Shown piece after piece: positions 7,111-15,885 of a DNA stretch of 31,973 nucleotides. Position 1 is the first letter of the stretch. Each line of letters opens with the position of its first letter. The position numbers and the translations under genes are program-made. The notes below the pieces were generated by a model, which was not told the DNA's origin, searched no databases, and was given only the letters and a program-made list of their open reading frames with translations. Source of the stretch: an uncultured Butyrivibrio sp. (GTDB lineage Bacteria; Bacillota; Clostridia; Lachnospirales; Lachnospiraceae); contig CAJTON010000004.1 of NCBI GenBank assembly GCA_910577605.1, positions 106,131 to 138,103 on the forward strand, in the 5' to 3' direction.

Positions 7111-7605
7111 TCAGATCTGTCCCGAATACGCGCCCCTCGACAGCCCCGTGATACCGGTTCTCGCTATCCCGAGTATCTCATATCCTGTCAGAAGCTGCAA
7201 AAACGCGTCGAGCTTTGATTTGTCGCCCGTAAGCTCGATCATAAGCGAATCCTTAGCCACATCCACCACATTTGCGCGGAAAATATTGGCGACGGCTATC
7301 AGCTCCGGTCTCTGTATCTCATTTACAGCGACCCTGACAAGAATAAGCTCCCTGCACACGGAGCAATCCGGATGCAGTTCTTCTATCTCCACCACATCCT
7401 CCAGCTTCGCAAGCTGTTTCGTGACCTGCTCAAGAATATTGTCGTCGCCGTGCACCACCACGGTGATTCTCGAGATCATGGGATCCTGCGTAACGCCGCC
7501 CGTGATACAGTCCATATTATAGCCTCTTCTTGTGAAAAGCCCGGCTATGCGGCTTGTAACGCCGGCCTCGTTATGAACCAAAAGTGATAAAACCATCTTT
7601 TTCAT
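7111..7605 (-). CDS. ilvN: Acetolactate synthase small (regulatory) subunit
   Basis: The 164-residue regulatory subunit activates the catalytic subunit and gives it valine feedback sensitivity. The N-terminal ACT domain is clear (LSLLVHNEAGVTSRIAGLF, then RRGYNMDCITGG), and the second half has the conserved C-terminal domain with LIELTGDKSKLDAF-like residues. ATG at 7605 is preceded by AGGTG. It opens the ilvN-ilvC-leuC-leuD-nitrilase operon, but the catalytic partner ilvB is not next to it, nor anywhere in the window; it must be encoded elsewhere. The promoter lies just upstream and overlaps the antiporter stop, leaving a leader of only about 25 bases with no room for a T-box or attenuator. 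Confidence 0.93.
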   Translation of the reverse strand: MKKMVLSLLVHNEAGVTSRIAGLFTRRGYNMDCITGGVTQDPMISRITVVVHGDDNILEQVTKQLAKLEDVVEIEELHPDCSVCRELILVRVAVNEIQRPELIAVANIFRANVVDVAKDSLMIELTGDKSKLDAFLQLLTGYEILGIARTGITGLSRGAYSGQI

Positions 7606-7633
7606 ATATTCACCTGCCTGTTTCTAATAAAAT

Positions 7634-7661
7634 ATTTTAGCATATTCACATTTCTTGTCAA
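7634..7661 (-). promoter_or_regulatory. Promoter of the ilv-leu operon
   Basis: Minus strand: TTGACA (7656-7661), a 16-base spacer and TAAAAT (7634-7639) with TG one base upstream (extended -10). The -35 element overlaps the stop codon of the upstream antiporter gene. Confidence 0.75.
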
Positions 7662-8866
7662 TCTTTATCGGATATTTCAGCGGTTTTTATGTCTCTGCCT
7701 CTCTTTTTCTCGTTAAAAAGTATTTTCAGAAGCACAGGAACAAGCACCGACGAAAAAATTATAAGCATGATGACGGGTGTAAACTGCTCGGCAGTGATAA
7801 GTCCCACGTCAAGTCCCTTCTGCGTGACGATAAGCGCCACCTCTCCGCGCGTCATCATCCCGACTCCGCAGATAAGAGATTCCTTCCATGTATGTCCGGT
7901 GATCTTCGCCGCAAGTCCGCAGCCAATTATCTTGCTGATTATCGCCACTCCGACAAAACTCAGCGAAAACGCCATAAGCGCCCACGTCATATTTGAAATA
8001 TCTGTTTTGAGTCCTATACTCGCGAAGAAAACCGGACCAAAAAACATATACGAACTTATGCTGACACGGCGGTCCACATAATCCGCGTCTTTTATATTAC
8101 AGAGAATAACGCCGGCAACATATGCTCCGGTAATATCCGCGATCCCGAAATATTTTTCGGCGACATAGGCAAGCGCAAAGCAAAGCGCCACGCTTAGGAT
8201 CGGTATTCTTCTCGTGTGAGTGTACCTTTTGTCCAGAAAGCTGAATATCTTGTACATTCCGAAGCCAAGGACTCCGGACGCCACAAAGAAAAGCAGTGTT
8301 TTAAGTAGTATCTCGCCCACTCCGCTTGACGAGCCGCCTGAAATACCCACGACCACAGTAAGTACGATGATACCTATAACGTCGTCGATTATCGCCGCGC
8401 TTACAATAGTAGTCCCAAGCTCCGTCTTGAGCTTTCCAAGCTCTTTGAGCGTCTGCACCGTGATTCCAACTGATGTCGCAGTCATAATTACGCCTATAAA
8501 AAGCGCCCTGTAAAATTCAGTGCTGCCGAATGCAGCCTTACCCCAGAACGCAAGCGCCAAAAGCGTACCAAGCACCATGGGAACGATAACTCCCAGCGAA
8601 GCCATAAGAAGCGCTATGGGGCCAGTCTTGATAAGCGTCTTGAGGTTCGTCTCAAGTCCCGCGGAAAACATAAGAAGCACTACGCCGACTTCCGCGAAGA
8701 TCCTTATGTAGTCGTTATTGTCGGCCCATCCGAGCAGGCAGGGACCGATAAGCAGTCCGGCAAGGATCTGCCCCACCACCTGAGGCAGCTTTATTTTCCT
8801 CGCAAGAAGCGCGAACACCTCCGCAACCGCTATGATTATTGCCAAATCTCTCAAATTCTCAAACAT
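7658..8866 (-). CDS. CPA2-family Na+(K+)/H+ antiporter
   Basis: An integral membrane cation/proton exchanger of 402 residues with about 11-12 hydrophobic segments spread over the whole length. The N-terminal LPQVVGQILAGLLIGP motif is typical of the Kef/NapA group. Two adjacent aspartates (161-162, in AAIIDDVIGII) mark the ion-binding site of electrogenic NapA-like members, which argues for Na+/H+ exchange. There is no C-terminal TrkA-N/RCK regulatory domain, unlike KefB/KefC. AAGGAG precedes ATG at 8866. No terminator is visible after it, so it could read through into the ilv-leu operon. Confidence 0.88.
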   Translation of the reverse strand: MFENLRDLAIIIAVAEVFALLARKIKLPQVVGQILAGLLIGPCLLGWADNNDYIRIFAEVGVVLLMFSAGLETNLKTLIKTGPIALLMASLGVIVPMVLGTLLALAFWGKAAFGSTEFYRALFIGVIMTATSVGITVQTLKELGKLKTELGTTIVSAAIIDDVIGIIVLTVVVGISGGSSSGVGEILLKTLLFFVASGVLGFGMYKIFSFLDKRYTHTRRIPILSVALCFALAYVAEKYFGIADITGAYVAGVILCNIKDADYVDRRVSISSYMFFGPVFFASIGLKTDISNMTWALMAFSLSFVGVAIISKIIGCGLAAKITGHTWKESLICGVGMMTRGEVALIVTQKGLDVGLITAEQFTPVIMLIIFSSVLVPVLLKILFNEKKRGRDIKTAEISDKD

Positions 8867-8964
8867 AGTCTACTCCTTCCTGACGTACTCCCTCCTATCC
8901 CTAGATAGTTTATAACTTTTTCAAAAAAAAGCAACTGTTTTATGTTATTTTTTTGACAATATTT

Positions 8965-9816
8965 CTATATATACGAAAGACGTTTCAGTTTATCATAAAG
9001 CTGCGCCCCCAAAAGCGCGTAAAACTTTTCGTTGCAATGTATATGGTCAAACCTGGGCGCTTTCATATAGCTTGCCGGAATCTCGCCTTTCCTCGCATCC
9101 TCCTTATCCTGATTGTAAAAAGGGTTGTTTTCCTTTATAATATCCAATCCCAGTATATAACTTCTGACGTTGTAAAAATGCTCCCCGAAGACCTCCGAAA
9201 GCATAGCGTTCACCTCCGTCACCTGCGGCATAAGACACAGTGCGGTAAGTCCTATAACTATGTATTTATCGCTGCCCGTAAAATCGATCATCGCCTTTAG
9301 ATTGGCAATTACCGCAACCGCGTTATCCGTTGACGCATGATCGTTCGTACCTGCCCAGAAAATATTTATATCGCCAGAATAATCGCCTTTGGAAAGCCGT
9401 GTTACCACAAGACTGCCCTCTTTCGCCGTAACTTCCATTCCCGGCTCCTGTCTCTCAAAATAGAGCGAATCCGCACGTCTTATAAGCCTTCCGTCAACTC
9501 CACACAAGCTTACAGGATTAATGCAGTCGTCCCCGGTGTCCTCCTGAACCTGATACAGCACCCCGCTCGGCTGTCCGAAGACATCCCCCAGCTCCACCAG
9601 AATCTCACATCCCGCCTCCGCGGGAATCGCAACCGGATTCATCAGTTTAAGCGGCTGCGCGCCGATTCTTGACGCAACCGTAAAGCTTGACTCTCCCCCG
9701 ACTCCGTAATTATTCACTTTCATTCCGGTCAATCCGGCAAGCACTGCCGGATACGACAGCTTATTGCCCCACGCCGTTCCTGCCGTAAGGCTGTCGCCAA
9801 AACAATTTATCTGCAT
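8965..9816 (-). CDS. SGNH/GDSL-family hydrolase
   Basis: A 283-residue cytoplasmic-looking esterase/lipase-fold protein without a signal peptide. The four SGNH blocks can be seen: GDSLT with Ser9 as nucleophile, the glycine in YGVGGESSF, Asn in WAGTNDH, and the Asp/His pair in RFDHIHCN near the C-terminus. Substrate is unknown; the family removes acyl groups from sugars, lipids or peptidoglycan. GGAGGAG precedes ATG at 9816. It is separated from the upstream HAD gene by a terminator and from the antiporter by about 100 bases. Confidence 0.85.
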   Translation of the reverse strand: MQINCFGDSLTAGTAWGNKLSYPAVLAGLTGMKVNNYGVGGESSFTVASRIGAQPLKLMNPVAIPAEAGCEILVELGDVFGQPSGVLYQVQEDTGDDCINPVSLCGVDGRLIRRADSLYFERQEPGMEVTAKEGSLVVTRLSKGDYSGDINIFWAGTNDHASTDNAVAVIANLKAMIDFTGSDKYIVIGLTALCLMPQVTEVNAMLSEVFGEHFYNVRSYILGLDIIKENNPFYNQDKEDARKGEIPASYMKAPRFDHIHCNEKFYALLGAQLYDKLKRLSYI

Positions 9817-9878
9817 AATTTTTCTCCTCCGATGTCTGTTTGTATCTCCAATACGATTTGCGCCGGGAGGTTTTTCAG

Positions 9879-9911
9879 AAAAACAGGCTCCCCACCGTAT
9901 GGCAGGAGCCC
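9879..9911 (-). terminator. Terminator after the chemoreceptor-HAD gene pair
   Basis: Minus strand: GGCTCC (9905-9910) pairs with GGAGCC (9886-9891), with further pairs inside around the loop ATAC, followed by TGTTTTT. It lies 12 bases after the HAD gene stop. Confidence 0.75.
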
Positions 9912-9922
9912 GTCAACTTTGT

Positions 9923-10606
9923 TTATTTGTCTAATATGGCTTTGATATCCTCAAGCCGAGTTATCTCATATGTAGGTTTAATATTACCATTCAAAGACTG
10001 CTTATCGGGATTATACCAAACCGTATCAACTCCGGCGTTGCGGCCTCCCAGAATATCCGACGTAAGGCTGTCGCCGACCATAACCGTTTCCTCTTTGTAA
10101 AAATCGGGAATCGCGCGGAAAGCCTTCTCGAAAAATTCCGCGTCCGGTTTTTTGGCTCCCAATTCCTGAGAAATAAACACACCGTCGAAAAATATTCCTA
10201 TATCCGCCCCGTCGATCCTGCTTCTCTGAACCGACGCGGTGCCGTTTGAAGCGATATAAAGACGGTACTTCCCATACAGTTCGCCAAGAAGCTCCCTCGC
10301 ACCGTCAATCATATAATGCCCGCCGTGCAGAAGCCGCTCGAATTCAGCCGTCGCTTCTTTGGGAGAAGCGGTAATTCCTATTTCTTCAAAAAACAAACGG
10401 AATCGGTTTTCTTTTGTTTCGGCAAGAGTAAGCTCGCCAAGCTCAAGCAGCTTCCACTGCGACAGATTAATACGGCTGTAAAGCTTTATCAGTTCCTCCG
10501 TCGGCTCCCTGCCGAAATTTTCAAGTACTGCAGAGATCGCGACTTTTTCCGCTCTATTAAAATCCAGAAGCGTGTTGTCTAAGTCAAAAAGAATGTTTCT
10601 GTACAT
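9923..10606 (-). CDS. HAD-family phosphatase, YjjG-like nucleotidase
   Basis: A 227-residue haloacid dehalogenase-type hydrolase. Motif I is FDLDNT (Asp8 nucleophile, Asp10 acid), motif II is the SNGT after YIA, motif III is the lysine in LGAKKPDAEFF, and motif IV is MVGDSLTSDI. The cap (LDFNRAEKVAISAVLENFG onward) and length match the YjjG/noncanonical pyrimidine nucleotidase group; the exact substrate is an inference. There is no clear ribosome binding site before ATG at 10606, but the start is only six bases after the chemoreceptor stop codon, so translation is probably coupled to that gene. Confidence 0.85.
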   Translation of the reverse strand: MYRNILFDLDNTLLDFNRAEKVAISAVLENFGREPTEELIKLYSRINLSQWKLLELGELTLAETKENRFRLFFEEIGITASPKEATAEFERLLHGGHYMIDGARELLGELYGKYRLYIASNGTASVQRSRIDGADIGIFFDGVFISQELGAKKPDAEFFEKAFRAIPDFYKEETVMVGDSLTSDILGGRNAGVDTVWYNPDKQSLNGNIKPTYEITRLEDIKAILDK

Positions 10607-10612
10607 ATCGTA

Positions 10613-12325
10613 TTATTTAAAATAGCTTATGAGTTCTTTAAGCTGCTCCGAAAGCTCCTTGACCTCGGTTGACACATCCGCGATCTTCTGCATATCCTCG
10701 CTGACAAGATTAGCCGACGCGGTGGTTTCCTGAGATGCCGCCGCATTCTCCTCGGATATTGACGAGAGGCTTTCTATAGTATCGCCTATGCTGTCTTTCA
10801 CCGCCGAAATGTTTTCTATATCATTCTTGACCTCATTAGTTTCATCAGATATACGCTTGATATCGGCAAGAACCTCGTCAAATACGTTCTCAGTCGACTC
10901 AAGCTTCTCAATCTGCTGAACTGCCGAATCATTAAGAATTTCGGATATGCGGCTTGTCTCCCGAATATCCTGAACAAGATTTGTGATTATATCCTGAATC
11001 GCCTTTGAAGCCTCGGCGCTGCTGTTCGCGAGAGCTCCTATCTCCTGAGCAACCACAGCAAAGCCTCTTCCAGCCTCGCCCGCTCTTGCCGCTTCAATTG
11101 AAGCGTTGAGCGAAAGCAGATTCGTCTGTGAAGTGATCTGTCCGATCGTCTTAACAATGCTGTTTATCTGATTTACCGCCTCAACATTCTTGTCCGACTG
11201 CCTTACGATATTATCTATATTTTCCTTGGTCTTATTATTGATGTCAATAAGCTCTATCATCGTATCCTTAGCTTTGAGCGACGCTTTTGTAGTGTTATCA
11301 GCTTTGCCCGCAAGGTCTACGACATTGAAAATTATTGTGTCAAGAGTCGCGTTCAGTTCTTCGATATTAGCCATCGCGTTAGCGGTATCCTGTGCCTGGC
11401 TTGTAGAACCGGTAGCAACCTCCTCGATAGCGCTTGTAACCTGAGAAATTGACATTCTCGTGGTCTGCACCACTCCTTCAAGACCGTTAGCCTTATCGTT
11501 AAGCACATCCGCATTATCCTGTATACCGTTTACAATACCCTTAAGTCTGTCAATAAGGTCATTGATATTATCCGTCAGCCTTCCGATTTCATTGCCCTTG
11601 TTGAAGCCGTTTACCTTTACTTCTATATTGAGGTCTCCCTCGCTGAGAGCCGTAACCTTTCCGGTAAGGCTCTTTATGGCTTTGGTGATAAGGTTCACAA
11701 AAAGAATCGCAACTACCAGAAATACGGCAAGACACGCAACGCTCACTATGAGCATCTCCTTAACGGAGCGGGCGATCTGCTTTTCACCTGCCGATCTCGG
11801 ATAACCGACAAAAATCATTCCGACCACAGTGCCGTCGGGATTCTTGAGAGGCTCGTAACCGACATAGCATTCCACGCCGTTTACTTTGAATTTCTGATCA
11901 AAATATGCCTCACCCTGATTGAGGACCTGCTCCGCAACCTTTTCATCGGCCTTTGTTCCTATTATGCGTTCCCCGTTCTCGTCCCTCAGCGTCGTCAGTA
12001 TGCGCGTGTCGCCCCAGAACAGCGTAACGTCATAATTCTTATATTCCTTTATATCATCAAGCATAGACTGTGTACGCAGAGTCACGTTTCCGGTCCCTTT
12101 ATAAAGAATTTCATCCTCATATCTCCAGTCGCCGGTAAACATTGATTCATACGATTCCATCAAGGCTATGCACATCGCCTCTACCGACGCCTGATTCGAC
12201 TCAAGCAGCGCCTCCCTTATTCTTTTAGTTCCCGTCAGCGTATTTATAGCCGATACAGCCACCATAGGTATAACTAACAGCAACACAAGCAGAACTCCTA
12301 TCGACATTCCCCGTTTTTTCCTCAT
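10613..12325 (-). CDS. Methyl-accepting chemotaxis protein with a single Cache domain
   Basis: A transmembrane chemoreceptor of 570 residues that signals through CheA/CheW to the flagellar motor. Order: transmembrane segment about 8-28, extracytoplasmic Cache-type sensor about 32-185 (TLFWGDTRILTTL, then GYEPLKNPDG and VGMIFVGYP, typical of the sCache_3 group), second transmembrane segment about 190-212, HAMP about 212-265, and a C-terminal signalling helix hairpin with the conserved tip EAARAGEAGRGFAVVAQEIG. No C-terminal CheR-tethering pentapeptide is seen. The ATG at 12325 is preferred to a TTG three codons upstream, because GGAG lies only two bases from the TTG and 11 from the ATG. It has its own promoter and is followed closely by the HAD gene. 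Confidence 0.93.
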   Translation of the reverse strand: MRKKRGMSIGVLLVLLLVIPMVAVSAINTLTGTKRIREALLESNQASVEAMCIALMESYESMFTGDWRYEDEILYKGTGNVTLRTQSMLDDIKEYKNYDVTLFWGDTRILTTLRDENGERIIGTKADEKVAEQVLNQGEAYFDQKFKVNGVECYVGYEPLKNPDGTVVGMIFVGYPRSAGEKQIARSVKEMLIVSVACLAVFLVVAILFVNLITKAIKSLTGKVTALSEGDLNIEVKVNGFNKGNEIGRLTDNINDLIDRLKGIVNGIQDNADVLNDKANGLEGVVQTTRMSISQVTSAIEEVATGSTSQAQDTANAMANIEELNATLDTIIFNVVDLAGKADNTTKASLKAKDTMIELIDINNKTKENIDNIVRQSDKNVEAVNQINSIVKTIGQITSQTNLLSLNASIEAARAGEAGRGFAVVAQEIGALANSSAEASKAIQDIITNLVQDIRETSRISEILNDSAVQQIEKLESTENVFDEVLADIKRISDETNEVKNDIENISAVKDSIGDTIESLSSISEENAAASQETTASANLVSEDMQKIADVSTEVKELSEQLKELISYFK

Positions 12326-12393
12326 AATCCGCAAAACTCCTTTTCGTAAAATAAAAATAGCTTCTGTATTCTCGCATAACCCTATTTTCTAAT

Positions 12394-12422
12394 ATTTTAC
12401 ATCACATCAGCATAAAAAGCAA
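12394..12422 (-). promoter_or_regulatory. Promoter of the chemoreceptor gene
   Basis: Minus strand: TTGCTT (12417-12422), a 17-base spacer and TAAAAT (12394-12399), about 70 bases before the start codon. Confidence 0.6.
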
Positions 12423-12498
12423 GACGTGTTTTGTATACCGCACCGTCCTTTATACCAATCAAGCCGGACCCCCGCCAGCTTCTGCCGACAATCTTTCT

Positions 12499-12510
12499 CT
12501 GGATATCCAG
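12499..12510. other. 12-bp palindrome downstream of the starch-binding protein gene
   Basis: CTGGATATCCAG is a perfect palindrome in the gap between the starch-binding protein gene and the chemoreceptor promoter. It has no T-run and its role is unknown. I see no convincing terminator or riboswitch in this gap. Confidence 0.3.
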
Positions 12511-12535
12511 CGGGAGCAAAAATCATAACAAAAAA

Positions 12536-13039
12536 TTATTCTTCAACCGCTCTCTTCTTGCTTGCTACAACGGCTACTGCTGCTGCAGCTGCTGCGATTA
12601 CAACGAAAAGTACAGCGTGTGAAGCGTCACCGGTAGGGGTATCGTCAGCCGGAGGCTCCGGAGCATCGTCAACAGGATTAACAGCTACAAGAGCCTTCTC
12701 TCCGTCAAAGGAAACAACTACTGTTGAGTTATCCTCCGCAACTTCTACGGTAGCGTTTCCACCGCCCAATGATGAGTTGCCTTCAAGGTTGTACTCTGTT
12801 CCCCAAGCACCGTTAAATTCATATGTTCCTGCCGCAATGCCTGTAAATGAAAGTGACCATGTTCCGTCTCCGTTGTCAGTCATCTGATTCTGTGCCGGAT
12901 CCCAGTCAACTCCGCAAAGTCCTTCCGCACCAGCTACATTGTAGGTGTCTCCGTCTTCCGCTAATGCAGATACAGCCATCATGCCGATAACCATCGTTGC
13001 TGCGAGTACCGCTGCGAGTACTTTTTTCATTTTTTTCAT
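12536..13039 (-). CDS. Small secreted starch-binding-like (X25-type) protein with C-terminal membrane/wall anchor
   Basis: The 167-residue protein has a signal peptide (about 1-27, ending SALA). Residues 32-120 form one domain like the X25 modules of amylopullulanases: a WDPA motif, QMTDNGDGTWSLSF, then AAGTYEFNGAWG and a glycine-rich turn. A Pro/Asp linker (122-133) leads to TPTGD, a hydrophobic segment at about 143-160, and KKR with a short tail. This is the layout of a sortase-like or tail-anchored surface protein, although the motif lacks one residue of a normal xPxTG signal. The start at 13039 has GGAG eight bases upstream. It follows the pullulanase gene, so I infer it holds starch or maltodextrin at the cell surface. 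There is no catalytic domain. Confidence 0.75.
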   Translation of the reverse strand: MKKMKKVLAAVLAATMVIGMMAVSALAEDGDTYNVAGAEGLCGVDWDPAQNQMTDNGDGTWSLSFTGIAAGTYEFNGAWGTEYNLEGNSSLGGGNATVEVAEDNSTVVVSFDGEKALVAVNPVDDAPEPPADDTPTGDASHAVLFVVIAAAAAAVAVVASKKRAVEE

Positions 13040-13076
13040 AATAACTACTCCTTTTAAAATAATTTTTTGTCTATAC

Positions 13077-13096
13077 AAAAGCCTTCATCGGCTCTT
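13077..13096 (-). terminator. Weak hairpin between the pullulanase and starch-binding protein genes
   Basis: Minus strand: AAGAGCC and GGCTTTT flank a six-base loop (seven pairs, one G·U) with a short T-run inside the stem. It may partly terminate the pullulanase transcript. A possible extended -10 (TGATATAAG, near 13094-13102) overlaps it and could start a separate transcript for the small gene. Confidence 0.35.
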
Positions 13097-13173
13097 ATAT
13101 CATATTATTAAATTTTTTTGCGCAAGGTATGCCGGACCAGAACGCGGTCAAGCTTCCCTTATCTGTGATTATA

Positions 13174-15834
13174 TCACTTAAGACTTCCTTTTACAAGAAT
13201 TGTTGTGGAAATTCCATCAACTGTCAAATTTCCTGACGCCGTTCCGAGCGACTCGGTTCCCGCCTTGTCTCCCTGAACGCATATCGTCCATTCTCCCTCG
13301 GGAAGAGTTATTGTCTGAGCCTCGGTAAGGGAGTTGTATACGACAAAGATTCCGTCCGAAACTTCTCCGTTGTTAGGAGCAAGCTCGTATGCGATAACTC
13401 CCTTTTCGGTTCCTTCCGTGAAGGTATAGAAGCCGCCTGCTTCCTCCATGCTTCTAAGAGCCGCGTGAGCCTTTCTGAAAGCTATCAATCCCTTATAGTA
13501 ATTGTATACAGTCTTGTACTCCGCCTTGCCGAGATCGTCCCACTTAAGACTGTTCACGGAATCGGGAGCGTTGTAGCTGTTTGAATTAAAGCTTCCGTCC
13601 GCGTTGGTCTTGCTTCTAAGGAATTCTTCTCCCGCAAGTATAAAGGGAACTCCCTGTGAAGTATACACGATTGCCGCCGACAAAAGGTTCTGCTTGATTT
13701 TTGCTTCCTCGCTGTCGTCCGCATTGGATGTATTGATCTCATCCCATATCGTCATATTGTCATGGCAGCAGGAATATATGATCTGCTGATACGGCAGCGA
13801 ACTCCATGTAAGTCTGCCGCGTATGCAGTTTTTGATCGCCTCGGTCTTGCTTGTGTCGCCGTTTACAAATCCCTTTTCTTCGGGACTGAAAACACTGCCC
13901 TTTATAGCGTCTCTGATGGTATCGTTGAACATTCCGAAGCCTTCAAGGAATCTCACATTGTTCTGGATAGCGAGAGCGACATTGTTCTTCGTCGTCTTCG
14001 TATCCATTGACCAGCCTTCTCCGTAAAGGATTATCGAAGGATCAATTTTGTCAAGTTCTGTTCTTATCTCCTTGATCGTGTCAAGGTCGATAAGTCCTAC
14101 AAGGTCAAATCTGAAACCGTCAATATGATATTCTTTTGCCCAGTATACAACAGACTCAACGATAAATCTTCTTACCATCGCTCTTTCAGTCGCAACATCG
14201 TTGCCACAGCCTGAACCGTTGGAATTAGGTCTGTAAAAATAATCGGGTACAAGCTTATTAAAGCAGTAATCCGTATTATATGTATGGTTGTATACCACGT
14301 CCATAATAACGCTTATGTCGTTATCGTGAAGCGTCTTCACCATCTGCTTGAATTCCTTTACCCTGACATCTCCGTTATAAGGGTCTGTCGAATACGAACC
14401 CTCAGGCACGTTGTAGTTCTTGGGATCATATCCCCAGTTATACTGCTTGGAATCTTTCTTTGACTCGTCAACAGTCGCGTAATCGTATACGGGATTAAGC
14501 TGAATATGGCTTATGCCAAGATTCTTGATATGATCAAGTCCGGTAGCCTCGCCCGTGCTGTTTACAGTTCCCTTTTCCGTCAGACCGAGGAACTTGCCCG
14601 TATTGGTAATTCCGGAAGCCGCATCCGACGAAAGGTCCCTTATGTGAAGCTCATACACCGAAACATCGGTAAAATTAAGACTTGAATTAGGATTCTTATC
14701 CTTATCCCATCCGTCGGGATCGGTCGAGGCAAGGTCGATAACCATAGCCCTGTCGCCGTTTACACCGACTGCCTTCGCATAAGGGTCGCACGCCTCGTTG
14801 CTGAACTTTCCGAAATCGGCGGTGTATGTGTAATAAACGCCGTTCAAGTCTCCGTCGACCTTAACGCTCCATACGCCCTTATCTCCGGACGTCATATCGT
14901 GGGATTCGATAAGGTCGTCTCCCGACTTTGCTCCGCCCTTGTAGAGATTTACCTTTACGTTCTCGGCTGTAGGCGCCCATACCTTAAATGTTGTTGAGTC
15001 CTTGCTCCATACCGCTCCAAGGTCTCCGCCTTCATATGTATAATTCTTCTCGAATGATTCCATTGAGAACAAATCTGGAATCGTTATGTCAAAAAGGTAG
15101 GCTTCATCCAATCGAACCTTATATGTGCCGAACGCGTCAAGCTCTTCGGCAAAAGTAAGAACGACCTTGGTATCATCCTTTTCGTCAGCCTTGAGACTTT
15201 CGTATTTAACGACCTCTCCGTCTCCGTCAATAACTTCTATAACCGTTTCTTCCGTCCATTTTTCGGATAAAGTCACGGTAAGCGACTTATAGTCATCGCC
15301 CATGACAGCCGAAGAAACTCCCGTTCCTTTAACACAGTCGTCGGCAAATACAATATCCGCTATTTCGTCCTGTCCTGAAACAACATACACATCAACCGTT
15401 CCTGCAAGTATCGAGGAAGTGTCGATAAAACGGTCAGCCTCACAATCCTTGGCCTCCCATTCATTAAGTCTTACAATAAAACCTATCTGCTGCGTGGCCG
15501 CAGGAAATTCCGCCGTACACACGACTCCGTGTTCATCCTGCTCGCTTCCGAACTCATATGCTTTTCCGTCGCTCTCTGCCCAAAACCAGACGTTCCAGCC
15601 GGTGTAATCCTTGTCTTCCCTGATATAGTGCAGATTAACTGTTACGCTGGAGGGCGTATCTCCGGACGGTTCCTTCTTAGTCTCAGCCTCTGTGGACTTT
15701 TCAGTTTCGGTTACTTTTTCCGTCTCGGCAGTGGTACCCTCGCTGCTGTCGTTCTTTGCTCCGCATCCCGCAATAAGCGATGCCGACAATACAAATACAA
15801 CAATCAGCGATAATAGTTTCCTAAATTTCTCCAC
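13174..15834 (-). CDS. pulA: Type I pullulanase, secreted lipoprotein
   Basis: Hydrolyses alpha-1,6 bonds in pullulan and branched starch at the cell surface. The 886-residue protein has a lipoprotein signal peptide (LIAGC, Cys24) and a Thr/Glu/Lys-rich linker. A CBM41-type starch-binding domain follows at about 63-160 (VNLHYIREDKDYTGWNVWFW), then a linker domain, a CBM48-like domain at about 270-385, and the GH13 catalytic barrel. The type I signature YNWGYDP is at 465-471, region I DVVYNH at 512-517, the nucleophile Asp577 in DGFRFDL, the acid/base Glu606 in YGEGW, and His691-Asp692 in CCHDN. The start is GTG at 15834, with AAGGAG seven bases upstream. The downstream gene encodes a small starch-binding-like protein, so the two make a small starch-use locus. 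Confidence 0.95.
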   Translation of the reverse strand: MEKFRKLLSLIVVFVLSASLIAGCGAKNDSSEGTTAETEKVTETEKSTEAETKKEPSGDTPSSVTVNLHYIREDKDYTGWNVWFWAESDGKAYEFGSEQDEHGVVCTAEFPAATQQIGFIVRLNEWEAKDCEADRFIDTSSILAGTVDVYVVSGQDEIADIVFADDCVKGTGVSSAVMGDDYKSLTVTLSEKWTEETVIEVIDGDGEVVKYESLKADEKDDTKVVLTFAEELDAFGTYKVRLDEAYLFDITIPDLFSMESFEKNYTYEGGDLGAVWSKDSTTFKVWAPTAENVKVNLYKGGAKSGDDLIESHDMTSGDKGVWSVKVDGDLNGVYYTYTADFGKFSNEACDPYAKAVGVNGDRAMVIDLASTDPDGWDKDKNPNSSLNFTDVSVYELHIRDLSSDAASGITNTGKFLGLTEKGTVNSTGEATGLDHIKNLGISHIQLNPVYDYATVDESKKDSKQYNWGYDPKNYNVPEGSYSTDPYNGDVRVKEFKQMVKTLHDNDISVIMDVVYNHTYNTDYCFNKLVPDYFYRPNSNGSGCGNDVATERAMVRRFIVESVVYWAKEYHIDGFRFDLVGLIDLDTIKEIRTELDKIDPSIILYGEGWSMDTKTTKNNVALAIQNNVRFLEGFGMFNDTIRDAIKGSVFSPEEKGFVNGDTSKTEAIKNCIRGRLTWSSLPYQQIIYSCCHDNMTIWDEINTSNADDSEEAKIKQNLLSAAIVYTSQGVPFILAGEEFLRSKTNADGSFNSNSYNAPDSVNSLKWDDLGKAEYKTVYNYYKGLIAFRKAHAALRSMEEAGGFYTFTEGTEKGVIAYELAPNNGEVSDGIFVVYNSLTEAQTITLPEGEWTICVQGDKAGTESLGTASGNLTVDGISTTILVKGSLK

Positions 15835-15871
15835 TTTAATTCTCCTTCCTTTTACATATTGTGTTATGCGC

Positions 15872-15885
15872 CGGCAAGTTTGCCG
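15872..15885. promoter_or_regulatory. Inverted repeat in the pullulanase leader
   Basis: CGGCAA-GT-TTGCCG (six-base arms, two-base spacer) lies about 40 bases before the GTG start, next to a ribosome-binding-like AGGAGG with no usable start codon (minus strand, about 15889-15894). It could be an operator or a leader hairpin. Confidence 0.35.

Noticed and set aside
7606..7640. T-box or leucine attenuator before the ilv-leu operon
   Set aside because: The leader is only about 25 bases and holds no specifier or leader peptide.
12326..12334. TTG start for the chemoreceptor
   Set aside because: It is only two bases from the GGAG core; the ATG at 12325 is better spaced.
12400..12535. Cyclic di-GMP riboswitch before the chemoreceptor gene
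   Set aside because: The conserved GEMM core is absent, and the promoter at 12394-12422 leaves too short a leader.
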